Source of the DNA: Holacanthus passer | Taxonomy: Eukaryota > Chordata > Actinopteri > Pomacanthidae | Direction: 5' to 3' | Assembly (NCBI GenBank): GCA_025331565.1 | Contig: JAFREQ010000100.1 | Location: 310,001 to 374,000, forward strand | DNA: 64,000 bases | In this document: piece after piece, positions 37,708 to 51,200 of the stretch | Numbering within the stretch: position 1 is the first letter of the stretch | Layout: each line of letters begins with the position of its first letter | Position numbers and translations under genes: made by a program | The notes under the pieces: model-generated | What the model saw: the letters and a program-made list of their open reading frames with translations, nothing else | The model's database searches: none | Told to the model about the DNA's origin: nothing

Positions 37708-39032
37708 GATGGGAGAGAACTGAGGACCCAACCCACAGCTACAGCACCAGACAGCTGCTTGTGCACGTATTCAAAATTCAGGTTATAAATCTGAAAAATA
37801 TTGAAATAGCAAGACTGAGGTAATAAATGTCCAAAATCTACGACACTAGAGAGCTCATTTTCCAGTGTGTAATTATTTCTTTGTGCATCCTGTCCTCCAG
37901 AGGATTTTCCTGCTATAGTCATTTTAATTTCTAGTAGCTGATTATTCTTTCTTTACATTTTTTTACATTATTGGAGTTGTATGAGTTGAATTGTATGTGT
38001 GTTGATATGATGTTGAAATAAATTCAGGTGATTTAAGTTATGGAACTCCTTTAATAAATTTAAAAATTATTAATTAAAAGTTAAGATTTTTAAAAAATTG
38101 TTAAGAACTTAAGTCAAGATGTACTTTCATTTGTTCAGGCTTGTTTGGATTTGAGGATTAAATGAAACTGCCATCAGAACTAGTCACTGTTGTCAAAAAT
38201 ATGTAATAGATATATTAGAGATGTTGAAAAATATGCATTTCCTGATATTTGAATATGAAGATGTGATTTATTTGAAGTATATTTTCATATGCTCTCTATA
38301 TAAGGTGAATTATGCATGCATTTAATGTCACCTACATTTATGAGCAAAAGACTTAAACTTGAAAAGCATTCTGGTGTTCTCTATCAGATTGGTCCTTTGA
38401 CCTCTTGCACAGTCCTCCATTTTTTCATTACTAGATATGTAAAAATTTACAGATTGTAGTTTTGTGTCCATGCTGCATTTAGAAAACGTCGGAATTTTGT
38501 GTTTCGACGTCTGAAAGAACTATGCAAAGTGATAAGAGAATTCACGCGTCGGTAAATCGTTATATTTGTAAAAACCTATGTCGTCTTATAGTCCATATGT
38601 TTAGGGGAAACCTTTTTTTAAAAAGCATAAAAATACATATCAGATTCAGGTGATTAAAATGATCTACCGGTGTTTTTGCGGTCTATCAATGATTAGCGTT
38701 AGTATGGCGCATTTCTGCATTCTTTCAGTTAAATGCTTCGTTCTGCATATCGCAAAGCACAAATTTTTCTCCCTTACAAGTTTGGACAAAAACGATATGA
38801 AATAGCTGTGGGTGATTTGGGGCTAGCAGAGCGGGAGCGGCATTTGAACGCAGCGCAGTGAGAGCGGGCGGTAGCTGATCTGCGCTCGAGCCCTCTCCGA
38901 GCCGCAGAGCGAGTGCAGCAACTACGGCCAGGTACGCGAGCGTCCTGCCCCGGAGAACACACGGCGAAGGCGGCCTGCACACGGGCTGAATCGGCGGCTA
39001 CATTTTCAGCAAACCCGCACCACCCCGCAGCC
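37708..39032. other. ttf2 3' UTR and mphosph8 upstream region
   Basis: AATAAA at 38017-38022 suggests a 3' UTR of about 320 nt for ttf2. 38040-38820 is AT-rich with no gene seen. 38820 onward turns GC- and CpG-rich. Confidence 0.6.
38017..38022 (+). terminator. Poly(A) signal AATAAA, ttf2
   Basis: Canonical hexamer about 310 nt downstream of the ttf2 TGA, in an AT-rich context. Confidence 0.6.
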
Positions 39033-39200
39033 ATGGCGGCGGAGACGGACAAAGTAGAGCCCGCGGACAGCGAGCAAGACGAGGAGGAAGATGTGTACGA
39101 AGTGGAGAGGATCATTGACATGCGAGTGGAAGAGGTACGGCTAGCTAAATGCTACATAGCCGCCTGGCTAGCTTTTCAAACATGGCTGGCTCTGCTTTAG
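38820..39200 (+). promoter_or_regulatory. CpG-rich promoter / first exon of mphosph8
   Basis: CpG density rises sharply compared with flanks. There is no obvious TATA box. The start codon lies in GCAGCCATGGCGG, a strong Kozak context that also contains a YY1-like ATGGCGG. Confidence 0.65.
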
Positions 39201-42200
39201 CTCCACTCTCACGACGCATAGCCCACCTACAACGATGTCCACACACTTTCCTTTAACTTAACGCCTCTCTGCAGTGCATTTGATGCATTTAGTTGCTCTT
39301 GTGTCACTTAATTAGTCATGAGCGGTTCCCTTTTTGTCGCGGCTCGCTGCTCGTCCATACATAGCATCGTTTTACTGTGCAACTTCTCCCATGATGTCCG
39401 CCCGCCTCTACCCTGCTGGGGCCAAGGACGGACGGACGGACGCTTTGCAAGCTTGCACATATACTCATCAAGGGTGCTCCTGAGCTGCAGCACAGCTGGA
39501 TCAAGCACATGAACCGGGAATAATGCTAGTCACATTGTGCATAAAGCAGATTGGAGGGCGGATGGTTTCCCAGCGGTAAACAAAGCCAGTTAACGTAATT
39601 CCCGGTGTGAATTTACTATCGCCTGCTAACGTTACGCTACCATCGTGGCCGCCGTGTTTGACACAAACACACCGGCTAACCTGTGTTGTTTTTTTTTTTT
39701 ACCTTTCTGTGAATTAAAGGAGAGATATACCACACTGCATGATAATTAACTACAATAGATTACTCTCACGTGAACTATTTTAAGTTACATTATGTCCCTG
39801 TAAGACATAGCAACATGCTTGTAATGTGATGATCTGCTCCGTTAGGTTACTCAAATATTTATCTTGAGATTAGATTTTTAGAAAATCTGTCTAATAAACA
39901 GTCATGGGTGAAGTATGTTACAACATCTACTATACTAATATTTGATAGTCAACATCCTGTTCTATAATGTAACTGTAGTTTCTTGCTTTTCCTAAAACAT
40001 AACTAATTGAGTAACTGCCTCACTAATGATTAACTTTGACTCACTTTTCATCACGTCTCCCAAAACATGATCACTATCTTACACAAATCACACGTTTAAA
40101 TGGACACACTGATTACATTGCAGTACTCAACAGAATCAGAATCTGATTTTATGTGTGTTATGTATGTATTTTGATTTATAGTGCCACTCTGTTTCTTTGA
40201 GGAATAAAATATTTGTGTTGCTATAGATGGTGTTGTGGTTTCTACTTGATTAGTTCTAGATTTTACTTATTGAAACTATCTGAATATCTTACTAGACATA
40301 AACATAGTAAAAGTAACAATCAGACTTTGGAGTAAGTGTTTCAGCTGTTGTTGATTGTAGGTGGTAACACTTCTTTTGCAGTAGTGATCCCTCCCATTAG
40401 TTCTTATTATGTTTACAAAGTCATGCGTTGTCCCAAGATGGTGGCACATTTTCACACTTAAATATTAACCAGCCCTTCACGTGAGTGAGGGAGTGCTTTT
40501 GTGTGTGTATGAGTTGAGGCGGGTTGGGGGGGTGTTTGTTTTTCCCTTGTGTGCCAGGGCGCTTTTAGGTTTGAAGGGTTCTAGACATTCACTGTTTGTT
40601 TACATCAATTTAAGTAGTCAGGTTTTTTCCCCTTTTTCACTTTCAGTTTGATTTATGAGATCAAATGATTAAGCAAAACTGAGTTAACATACAGTAGATG
40701 AATTAACATGAAAATGGTGAAAAAATATGCTGTTTTGTTAGTTTTTAAGTATGTGCATTAGCATGACACAGACACCTGGAATAAGCAGTATAGGTGGGGT
40801 GGCAGCTCATCAATTAACTGGTTCCCTTGTGTGAAAATAATGTTCTAACTACAAAGGCACAAACTTTTTGAAAATATGTATTCAGACCAACTCTTTGTAA
40901 CCAAAGTTTGAGAAAAGTTGCACTCAGTGGCTATCACTGAGTGTGACTTTTGGTCACTTCACAATAAAAGCCATGTTGTTTTACACTGTTATCAGCATTG
41001 CTTTCTTCTCTTGATGATTATGCTTTATCTTGTGAACTCTACATTTTAGGTTCTCATCAAAGGCCATATTAAATCTGCACAAATAAGACAAAAGAAACAT
41101 ATAATTCTCAAAAGCACCAGCAAAAGGTGAAATGCACTCCAAACTGCACTGCCATGCAAATAGCATCTTGGTGCTCTGGTGTCATTTGTACATAGATAAT
41201 ATACATACATTTGGTGCAAAACCCTTTCTATGCAAATGAGCCTCATTTATAAAAAAGTCCAATTCACAAACACAAGCGCCACTGAAGCACATTTATAGGG
41301 TTGTCCATCAGGGTCCCTCCCCACCTTATATCAGCTGATAGGGGCATTCACTCTTTTGCCACCATCTATATCAACCAATCTTATCATTGCTGTTCTGTTG
41401 CTGTGTGTGTGTTATACTTTGCCACAAGGATAATAGCAGTTAAACTCAAAACAATGGCAAATTGCACTCTGCCGCAAATTAGCTGAATATCTTTTGTGAA
41501 TCAGACCTTGAGACTGGGCCGATAGTGGTTGCAAGTGATGCACAATTCACAGTGCTAATTTTGTTTTGTTGGCCTGTTTTTCCTTTTTCCAGAACTTCTT
41601 GTAATTGGTCTGAAAGTCCGAACCATCCAGAAACATGTCTTCACACTAGAAATTAAACAAATCAAAAAGCGGTTCAGTTTCAGCCAGACAGGGACCACAT
41701 CTTTCGATCTGACCAAGGTTCGGCTGTTTTGGTCCAGGGGACTTTAAACCGAAATGTCCAAAGTCCAGACCAAATGCGCTAAGTGTTAAAACACCCAGAA
41801 CTTATCATTCGCAAAGTGTCCTTCCCTGAGTTGTCACACCCATATCACGTGACCTTTTTCTGGAAAGAAACAAAAGGCATCAGCCTGTATATATCTATGA
41901 GCCTTGACTACCAGCAGTTGATTGAACATGCATAAAGAATTACAGCTGTTGCTGTCCTTGTTGTCTATTCTAGCAGGCTGTTGTGCTGTTATCTGTGCTT
42001 GATTTGTTCTGCACAACTATTGTTAAGTTGACCAAGAAACTGTAAACGAATAAAGCATGAATGCTGCTCCAGTTTGACAGGGATTTCCAGCCACCCAGCA
42101 GAGCTAGTAATGAGATCAGGCAAGAACAGAACAGAGGGGAAATGAGTGATACGTTTGTTGACCAAACGTCTTGACTCATAATGTATTAAACTTTCATTTG

Positions 42201-45200
42201 TAATTTCTTTGATTACATGACACATAGCAAGACCCAGGCTCTAGTAACCTTTTAACAGCCTAGTAATATTGGAGTATCTTTGTTGTTGATGTTGTATATA
42301 TTTTTACTGAATTCATTCCTGTTTAAGTGAGAGTGAGTGTGTGAGAAAGATAGAGGTAGGTCTTAGGTCAAGTATCAGACAAGACCTTTTATTGGAGGAA
42401 GTAACAATAAACATATACTGCAACCTCTAAATATTGATGCTTTAAAACCAATCAATTATTTGCACACACATACACACACAAAGCTCATTTGAATGTCATT
42501 TTATTTCTCTAGAATGCATTAATGTGTATGTTGCATTTTACAGGTGTAGATGTTTATGGTTGAGCTAATTTGAACTACTTCATAAACTGTTGGATAGTTT
42601 AATGTACAGTAATGCATCACAAAGCATCATCATCATAAAGATCATCAAATGTTTGCAGCATTACTGTCCTGTGAAAAAATTCCAATTTGTGTGGGGGAAA
42701 AAAAGCGCATGCATGGTTTTTGTGCACACACATCGTTCATACATCAAGGCACCGGTGTTTTGTGAAAAACTGCAATGAGCAATTATTGATGTTGCCTTGT
42801 CTGTGTGGATGTTCACATTTGTGTTTTGCTTTTTGCTTTTTCTCCCCAAAGAACTCTTCCTGTCTTGTACAGTGTATCATCTATTATGAATACAACCAGC
42901 AAATTAGCAAAACATCCATCCATTCAAAATACTGTAATTATTAATTTTATCTAGTTTGCCAGCCATGTTTGCATGCAGGTAGCCATCATATGGAAATCTT
43001 GTGTTGCTCTACAGATTCTCTTGGCTGGTGAAATAGCCACCAGTTAAATTCCACCTAGCAACTGCCATTACCATAATGTGTGAACTTAATATTTTCTCTA
43101 TCTGTTTTTAGGGTGAAGTTCTCTACAGAGTACGTTGGAAGAATTACTGCTCGGATGATGACACTTGGGAGCCAGAGGCGCATTTAGAGGACTGTCGCGA
43201 GGTCCTCTTAGCTTTCAAAAAGTCCATGGCCGATGCTAAGGCCAAGAAAGAGGCAGAAGCCAAGAAGAGCGTGGTAAGTCTAAGTGATAGTCGGGTATAT
43301 TTAATACTTCTGAAAATGTATTCACCAAAACAATAATACTAGGATAGGTACACTCAATTTTATATAATAATGACAATATATGAACACAGACAATGTCTAT
43401 TTGGATATGAGTGTGGCAGGAATAAAATTCAAATAACCATAATTTGGATTCTTTGTTGAAACTGTAAGTGTAAGTGATCCAATCCATAGGATTCAGTGTT
43501 TGCGGCCCCATATTATAAGACAGAATTACTAGTTTGCTGTCAGGTTAATTTTAAACAAATGCTGTCTGGATGTAGTTGAGGAGGGATAATTAGAACACTG
43601 GGTTTTAATTTCAATTTCAATTGAATTTTATTTACAAACGTTATCTCAGGGGACATTTCATATAGAGCAGGTCTAGACAGTAGTCTTTATAATATTTACA
43701 TTGACGCAACAATTCCCAGCATGAGCAAGCTCTTGGTGACCCCTCAAGCACAACTGGGCTCTGGGTGGGCAGCCCATAAAATGTTTGCAAAGCTAAAGTA
43801 TTTTAAATCTAGCATTGCTTACATACATCTTTAACAGCGTGCAGTGTTACGCATTGTGGCATATCTCAGCGTGTTTCCACTGCTTGTAGATCAGTGAAAT
43901 AGTGTGACAACATTGATCGGACTGTGTATTGTGTCACCTATGTGCACATGCATTCTCATAAACAAAATTGAGACCCACTCAAAGAAAAGCAGCTCCATAG
44001 GTCTAAATCTCCACAGGGAGCCTTTAAGCCAGAAAGCCAAATCTACAATATGAAATGTTAAAAAATGTGACATTGTTTGTCCCATTCTCCTATTAGAAAC
44101 TGCTGCCTACAAAGAGCGAATTGTTTGATGCAGACTCAGAGAGTGACAGTGACAAAGACCGTCCAAGTGAGGCACCCATCAAGAAGAAGAAAAAGACAAA
44201 GATCCGGGAAGAAGAAGAAGTGGAACCGCTTCCAAAGGAGAAAAAGAAAAAGAAGAAGAAAGACAAGCGGAAGGAAGAGTTCAGGCCTCTACCAGCACCA
44301 GAGACAGATGAGGAAGAAGAGAGAGCCCCAACTCCACCCTCTTCTCCCAAGGAGAAAAAGACTGAGTCAAAAAAGCGGCTTGTTGACTCTGAAGAGGAGG
44401 ACGATGAGCCTGTTCCCTCCAAAAAACACAAGAAGGAAAAGGGAAAGGAGGGAGCAAAGCATAAGAAAGAAAAGGGAGAGGAGGCAAAGAAAAAAAAGGG
44501 GAAAAAGGAAAGGAAAATTGAAACATCTGAAGACGAAGCCGCTGCACCTCTGGAAGATGACCTGAGCGATGGCCCATCCGAGTCCCAAATGGATGATGGT
44601 GCATCGACAGATACTGCAACAAAGTCAGCCGAAAAGGCACGTTTGGATGACAAGACCAAACAAAAGGGGAAGGGGAAGTGGGAAGTAAAGCTGCAGGGCA
44701 TTAAGGACCTTATCCATGACAAAAAGAACAGAAAGCCGGATACCACGCAGAAAGAAAGTAGCCTCCAAAAACTAAAGGGCCTCACGTCTAAAGGCAAGGA
44801 GGAGGCTGCCCCACACTCAGACTCCAGTGATAGCTCCACCCTACATAAGAAAGCTAAGAGCAAAGGGCAGGAGAGCACATCGGCGCCACCCAAAGTCCCT
44901 TCCTCCACATCCTCATCATCCTCATCATCCTCTGTCACAGCGGCTAGCAGCACCAAGGGTAAGGAGGATGAGGTGGCTAAAGAGGAGGTATTGGGACAGA
45001 AGGACACAGGCTCCACTAACCTGTTTGAGAAGTTCCTGTTAACCTGCGAGGCCAAGGACCGCGCCCCCCGCAGGCAGCCAGCGCATCAGCCCACACCAGA
45101 CAAGAGCAGCAGCACCAGCACCAGCACCAGCAGCAGCAGCAGCAAACCCCCAAAGGTACAGTATTAGTGCAATCTAAATTTTTCTATTGTTTTGCATCGT

Positions 45201-48200
45201 ATGGCATCAAATGTTGAAGTTGAAAATATGATACATGTTTATTTAACTTGCCAAAAGTGCAGACAAATTGTGTCTTATAAGTCTAATAGGATCTAACACC
45301 TGTTCTAATTTTCTGGGCTCTTTCAAACTTTGTTAAAGCGTAATAATACATATTAGAACTGCATTATTAAGAACTGCAGTTGTGGAATAGCACCAAAGAC
45401 ACTTGCAAGCATCACTGAGAATGCTGTCCGATGTTTCTGCTATTTCATAATTGCTTTTGGTTGTCAAATGGAATACTTTATTTCCATGTCAACATTTTTG
45501 ATAGGAATTTGCTAAACAAAACTAGAAAAGAACAAGTCAGCACATGACATGACATGGCATGTCCTTGATGACTTGTCAAATGAACATCTGATTTAGTCAG
45601 CATTAATGTTTTGGCCATCTGATGGACCCTGCTGCTTAGTGGTTTGCCAGGAAAACCACAAGGTATTAACATTTTATTTTTTTCCTCCCCATACTAGCTA
45701 ATAGGAAAGATTGAGAAGATCTCCAAGCCAAACAAAGATTCTCCAGCTCAGAAACCAGAGCCCAAGAAGACGGAGAAGACCAAGCAGTCAGATGGTATGC
45801 ATGACACACAGGCACACAAAAAAATCACATGTATGAAACATGCAGCTATCAATGTTCTTAGTTTGAACATGTACATAGTCACATCAACCCAAATTGACTT
45901 TAGTTAATGACCAACCTAACAACAGGTGAAAACAAACCAAATACAGAAATGCAAAGAAGGTGAAATTGTGTAAACCTGTGAAAACATAAAGTCTATGTGT
46001 GACCGCACCTTTAGCCTCTTTGTGCAATGCATGGACACCAGCGTCGATGATTTGTTTACATGTGAAGCAAGTTTCTGAATACCCAAAAATGAGAAGTTTT
46101 CAACTTTGTGTAATCCAAATTTGTGTTTCATTCATCAACAGCAACTTTGTAGCAGTTTCAGAGCTGGTTGTGGTTTTTGTTTTGTCTTATAGCTTTATGT
46201 TCACCACAAACCATAGAAAAGAAAAGTTTGTTGAGGTGCTGTCTGAGTGCATCAAAGGGATTGAGCAACGGAGGCTTGATGCTGGGAGGATTGTCTCGTT
46301 TGGGGAGAACATGGTAGTGTAGAGAGAAGATACCCTCCTTGATATTTAAGTATTTATCCTTTTAATACTCAAATACAGGAATTTTCAAAGTCTGAGACTG
46401 TGGGCCTCCCCACAGACAAAGCTTGTAAAAAGGCGCCCCTGCACCTGGCCTTAGTTTACTTGCTTGGTTTTGCTCAATTCCTGGTCACCTATGGGATCAT
46501 GATTATGTTAATTGATCAAATAGACACTCAACAATTGAGTCATGATATCCTATTATTGCTGTTTAACATAACTTGAGGTTAAACCAAGTACATAAAAAAG
46601 GTCTGTCCTTAAACTTGTGGGCAATATTTACTTATTCACTTTTACTTCACTATTATTGTAATTATGAGTCTAATGAGACACAAGGAGACAAGAGACATTC
46701 TTTGCCAACAGGGAATTTCTAGTTTTGCTTACAATAAAGCCAGGTCTAGAAAATATTTGCTTTGAAGGGGTTGATGAGGTAGGATTGCAAACAAAGCACT
46801 TTGCTACAGTTGCCAGCCACAGATAACTGTCTACATTTCATCTCTACCACTCAAGAGGACCAGGATCAGTTTGCCTTTTATGTGACCAGATGTTCGGCCA
46901 ACGTGGTCCCCTTCTTGTACACCTGTTCCTTTTCCTCTTCGGACAGCCAATTTAATTGCTTGAAACAGGGATCAACGGCTGCACTGAGGACACTGCCCTC
47001 ATTCGTGTTTGACACTTGCCACCTCCCTTCAGTTTCCTCCACCAGTTCACTTTTCACTTCCTTTATGTGGTGTTGCTGTGATCTTCTTGCGCTCAAAGAT
47101 GCCAGTTTTTTGTGCTCAAAGATGCCGTTGCTAACAAGGACACATTTTCTTTTTGGGACAAGAGCGCATTGAGGGTGATAAAAGGTTTCAGGATAGTTGC
47201 AGTTTCCTCTGCCACGACCCGCTGGTCTGTAGTCAGGTCCAGTGTTCAGTCGGGCTTTTTCATAATGTTTGGGTTAGACAGGAGTGCTGAAATGGGCCAC
47301 CTCTGCTTGCGAAGACGCTCTAGCATGAAGGGATATCTTGCATTAGTTTGTGCTCTGGGAACTGCTGTACGTTCTGTTTTTCTTTTAATACTGCGCTTGC
47401 TTTTACACTTTCACTAAAGTATGCAACAAGTTGCCTACAGCTGCCACAGTGCAGCATACAGGATCTTGTTTAAGTGCTGCTGTAATGCAAAGCTGGAGTG
47501 TGTGTCCAGCACAGCACACACTCATGTCTCTCCCCCACGTTTGTTTTGGTTTTTGTTCGGGTGTTTTTTTTTCACCCAATAACTTCAAACCTTCCTTTTT
47601 TTTTCCTGAGTAATGTCACCACTTGACGAACACAGCCACTATAACCAGACATCTAGCAAGAACGGGGAATGGTAACCATGAAGATTAAACAAGCTGCTGT
47701 TTTCTATAGGTTTGGCTGATGGCTTTGATGGAGGATGAAAAGCTGTCTAGGTTTTTTTGTTTGTTTGTTTGTTTTTTAATTTCTCAAGAAATATGATGAT
47801 TTGTCTGCTCCCCCATCTAGTCCCCAGACCTGGCCAGAGTTATGGCTTCAACCTGGACAGTGATGAGAGGGAGGGAGAGGAATCTACAGCAAAGCAGAGG
47901 CCTGGAGAGGAACCCCGGGAGCGGAAGGACAAGCCAGAGGAGACGCAGCGGCCTGGCTGGGAGAGGAGAACCCCAACAGATGACAGGAGGAAGAGGAGAG
48001 AAGACAGCGAGCCCAGACTCTTCATGGCATGTGATGACAATCAGGACACTCAGGACCCAGCAGAGGGCGCTGACAAATCTGGTATGATTCTGATTGGCCA
48101 CTGAGAACACGCTGATCTTTGCTGCTTCCTAATATCAGATTGTTGTTTCATTTCCCTCTGCACAGTAGAAATGTCAATTTTGTCGATTTTTGTTCAATTT

Positions 48201-51200
48201 AACATGTGACCTCAGTATGATGACAAACACTAAGCTAAACACTGATGTCTGAAACATAAATTTGAGCTTCTGAAAGATTTTCAGAGAGCATTAGAATAAA
48301 AGTTTAAATTGCACCATGCAAGGATTCAGCCTGCCAACCAATGAAGTATCTCTGTATTGTGTGATGTACAGACAAGGGCCAAGCCACTTTGAGTCTAGGA
48401 ATGGACCTCAACCTTGACTGGATGACTCTGGATGACTTCCAGAAACATCTGAATGGGGAGGATGAGATCCTGTCAGGTCCACCGTTATCACCCAGTGAGT
48501 ACATACATCTGACTGACTACTAACTACTGACTGACTCCCTCTGCTATCTAGAAGCTTTCAAAGAGGTGATAGGTGATTTTCTAACTTTGTCAAGGGTTCT
48601 TAAAAAGGCACGTGGTTGTTAATCAACACATATTTTGAACTACTAATTTCGAATTGGTCATTAAACAATATGGACCTGTAGAAGACTGTTGGCTTCCATC
48701 ACCCATGTTGTCAAATCAGGAGGAGGAGGAAACAAGGATGAAATGAACAAATTGGAGCACAACCACGCTTTTTTGTAAACAGTTTTTGCCAACTGATATC
48801 TAAGCACACAAGTCTAACCCATGATATCGTTCTGCTAGCTACAATGAGCCTCAAGACAAATGCAGTTTTATGTGATGGGTGGGATGAGGTAGTGTACATG
48901 TTCATGTATTCAACCTATAACACAGGGACACAGGACTAAAAAATTTTTAATGTAATTTTTTATTTTACTATGTTTTTAACGGTAGGACAAATGGCCGATG
49001 TATAGTGCACAGTCTGTCAACACTCACTGTATCACATTGGCAGCCAATCTACGACACCCTAGATTGTTCATGTAGAGCTGTGAGTGTAGTGGAAGTTTGC
49101 TTGTCAACAGCAAAGTAATGCCACAATTTCTGCTAATATGTTATTAAGCTAACAGTTGTACGACAACAACTATGTTGTCAAAAAAAAGTATACAATGCTT
49201 ACAGTCTCTGCACTTTAGAATTGTTTTCCACTGGGAGGCCCTTTGGCTGTCAGCTGGCTGCCATTTAGTTTACAACTATTTTCTCTGAGTGGTTAATGTA
49301 ATGAATTGTCCAGAATAGGCCCATAATCTTAAATTAGGTTGGTCTGTATTTAGTATTTGGTATTTTTTATTTTTAAGTGTGTATTGTATAGGTTGTGTAA
49401 AGTGATTTCTTTTCAAAAACTTGATGGATGTTTGATTGTGCAATCTATAATGTTTGCTCTCTTTTAACTTCATTTGCCTCAACCTTGTTCCTGTCAGGTG
49501 AGTTGCGGGATGCAGTGAAAAGTGGAGATTACATGGCTGTAAAATTGGCACTTAATTCCAAAGAGGACTACAATCTGGACCAAGAGGTATGTTCAAAATG
49601 TTTTGTTTTAGTAAATTCACCCAGTTCACCCAAAACCATCTTGTTTTTATCTGCTGACTAGTTTGTGCTTTATTTTGTTTTATATTTCTTTTTGATTTAC
49701 ATATGTCAGGACTTCTTGAGCCGTCAATCTCAAGTCAAAAGCACATTTTACAAATTTTCCAGCTCGCACCTTGGTTGTCCCCAGTGTGTATGTGTGGGAG
49801 TGTTGTGCAGTCAGATATAAACAAAATGTGAATTTTGTGGATGACCAGTATAACACAGTGCTGTGTCTGTCACATATGGCACAAATATGGTTGAATACTT
49901 GCCCAGCCAGGTCCTCATTGCATTTGCATTGCAAAAATATGAACCGACATTGCGTGAAAATTACACTTTCATTTTGCAGTTGTGGTTGGACATATTTGAA
50001 AAGCGCGTGACATAAACAACTGTGGTCCAGGAACTGTTATTTGTCCCATGTGGAATATCGAGAAATACACAGGAGAAATATTTTAGCTATTTTAAGCACA
50101 GGCTTTAAACTTCTTCAAAATGTCAAGGTGGTATTTGTTATGACACGTAACAGATGCTTGGAGACAAATTTTCTGTCTCACATACAGTCATCTGTTTGTG
50201 ATTTTACTTGATCAAACATGGACTTCTGGAACCTCTTTGAAATACAGTATCTTAGGAAACCCTAATAGGTTTTCAAGTTACACAATAGTATCAGCTAGAA
50301 TGGAAAATTCTGAATGGTAAACATTAGGGAAAGGGCTCACTAGGCCTACGCGTTCTAGCAGAGAGGACTCCATTCCATCACATTCAAAGGATCGCAATAA
50401 TTAATCCATACAGCGCTCATCGATGGAGAAAAAAAAGTAGTTTTGAACTGCCAAGGGATCTGTCTCTTCAAGATCTACATCTACCTACGTGTCATGCCTA
50501 CTCAATGCCTCAAGATGTTTTTCACAACTCCAAAGCACCTTTGCTTCTACAACAAGGTAAGAGTATGCTCTCAGATGTTTACTTTTTTTTTTATGGAAGC
50601 AAAAATATATTTGTTAAGCAATGACGTTATTGTGTAGATATTTTTTAATGTAGTCATTTAGTTTGATTGCAACTTTTTTTGTTTGTATTTTATGAAGCAG
50701 GAATAACTCTGTGGTAGTTCATAGGTTTTAAAATCAAATTATACCTATGATGTATTGAGAATTAAAGGGCCATGTCACTTAATTGTAACCTGAACTGTAT
50801 TGTTCTTTGTGGGCAGAATATGTAAAAAGCTAAAGAAAACCTCCAGGCTCTGTGTTGTGAGCTCTTACTGCCTGTCTCTGTTGTCTGCTTGGATGACTTG
50901 AAATGCTCTTTGCTCTAATTATGCACTGCTCTTAGCATCTTAAATTCAGCTAGTTTATAGTATCAACCATAAATAAGTTAAAATTTTAATTTATGTATAA
51001 TCTTACATTAGTAACTTGGATCTAATATTATTAATTCATCAACATAATGTGTGCACATTAGAGACTGTGGTGTTATTTCTCCTTGTAGTGAACAAGCCAT
51101 TGGAAGAAGACACTGAACACATGAAGTAACAGGACAAGATGAACCCTTTGAAGCAGGTACATACTGTATATGCTTTCAGAACATGTATCATCATCATGAT

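Noticed and set aside
44093..45055. 320-aa open frame on the minus strand opposite mphosph8 exon 3
   Set aside because: It is the antisense shadow of a Lys/Glu/Ser-rich exon: the Phe/Ser/Leu runs are simply complements of AAG/GAG/GAT codons. No splice or domain support.
50431..50556. Coding exon ending in a good GTAAGA donor upstream of the nested gene
   Set aside because: All three frames are open for a short distance, none shows family resemblance, and the next exon has stops before the ATG; at most it is a non-coding 5' exon.
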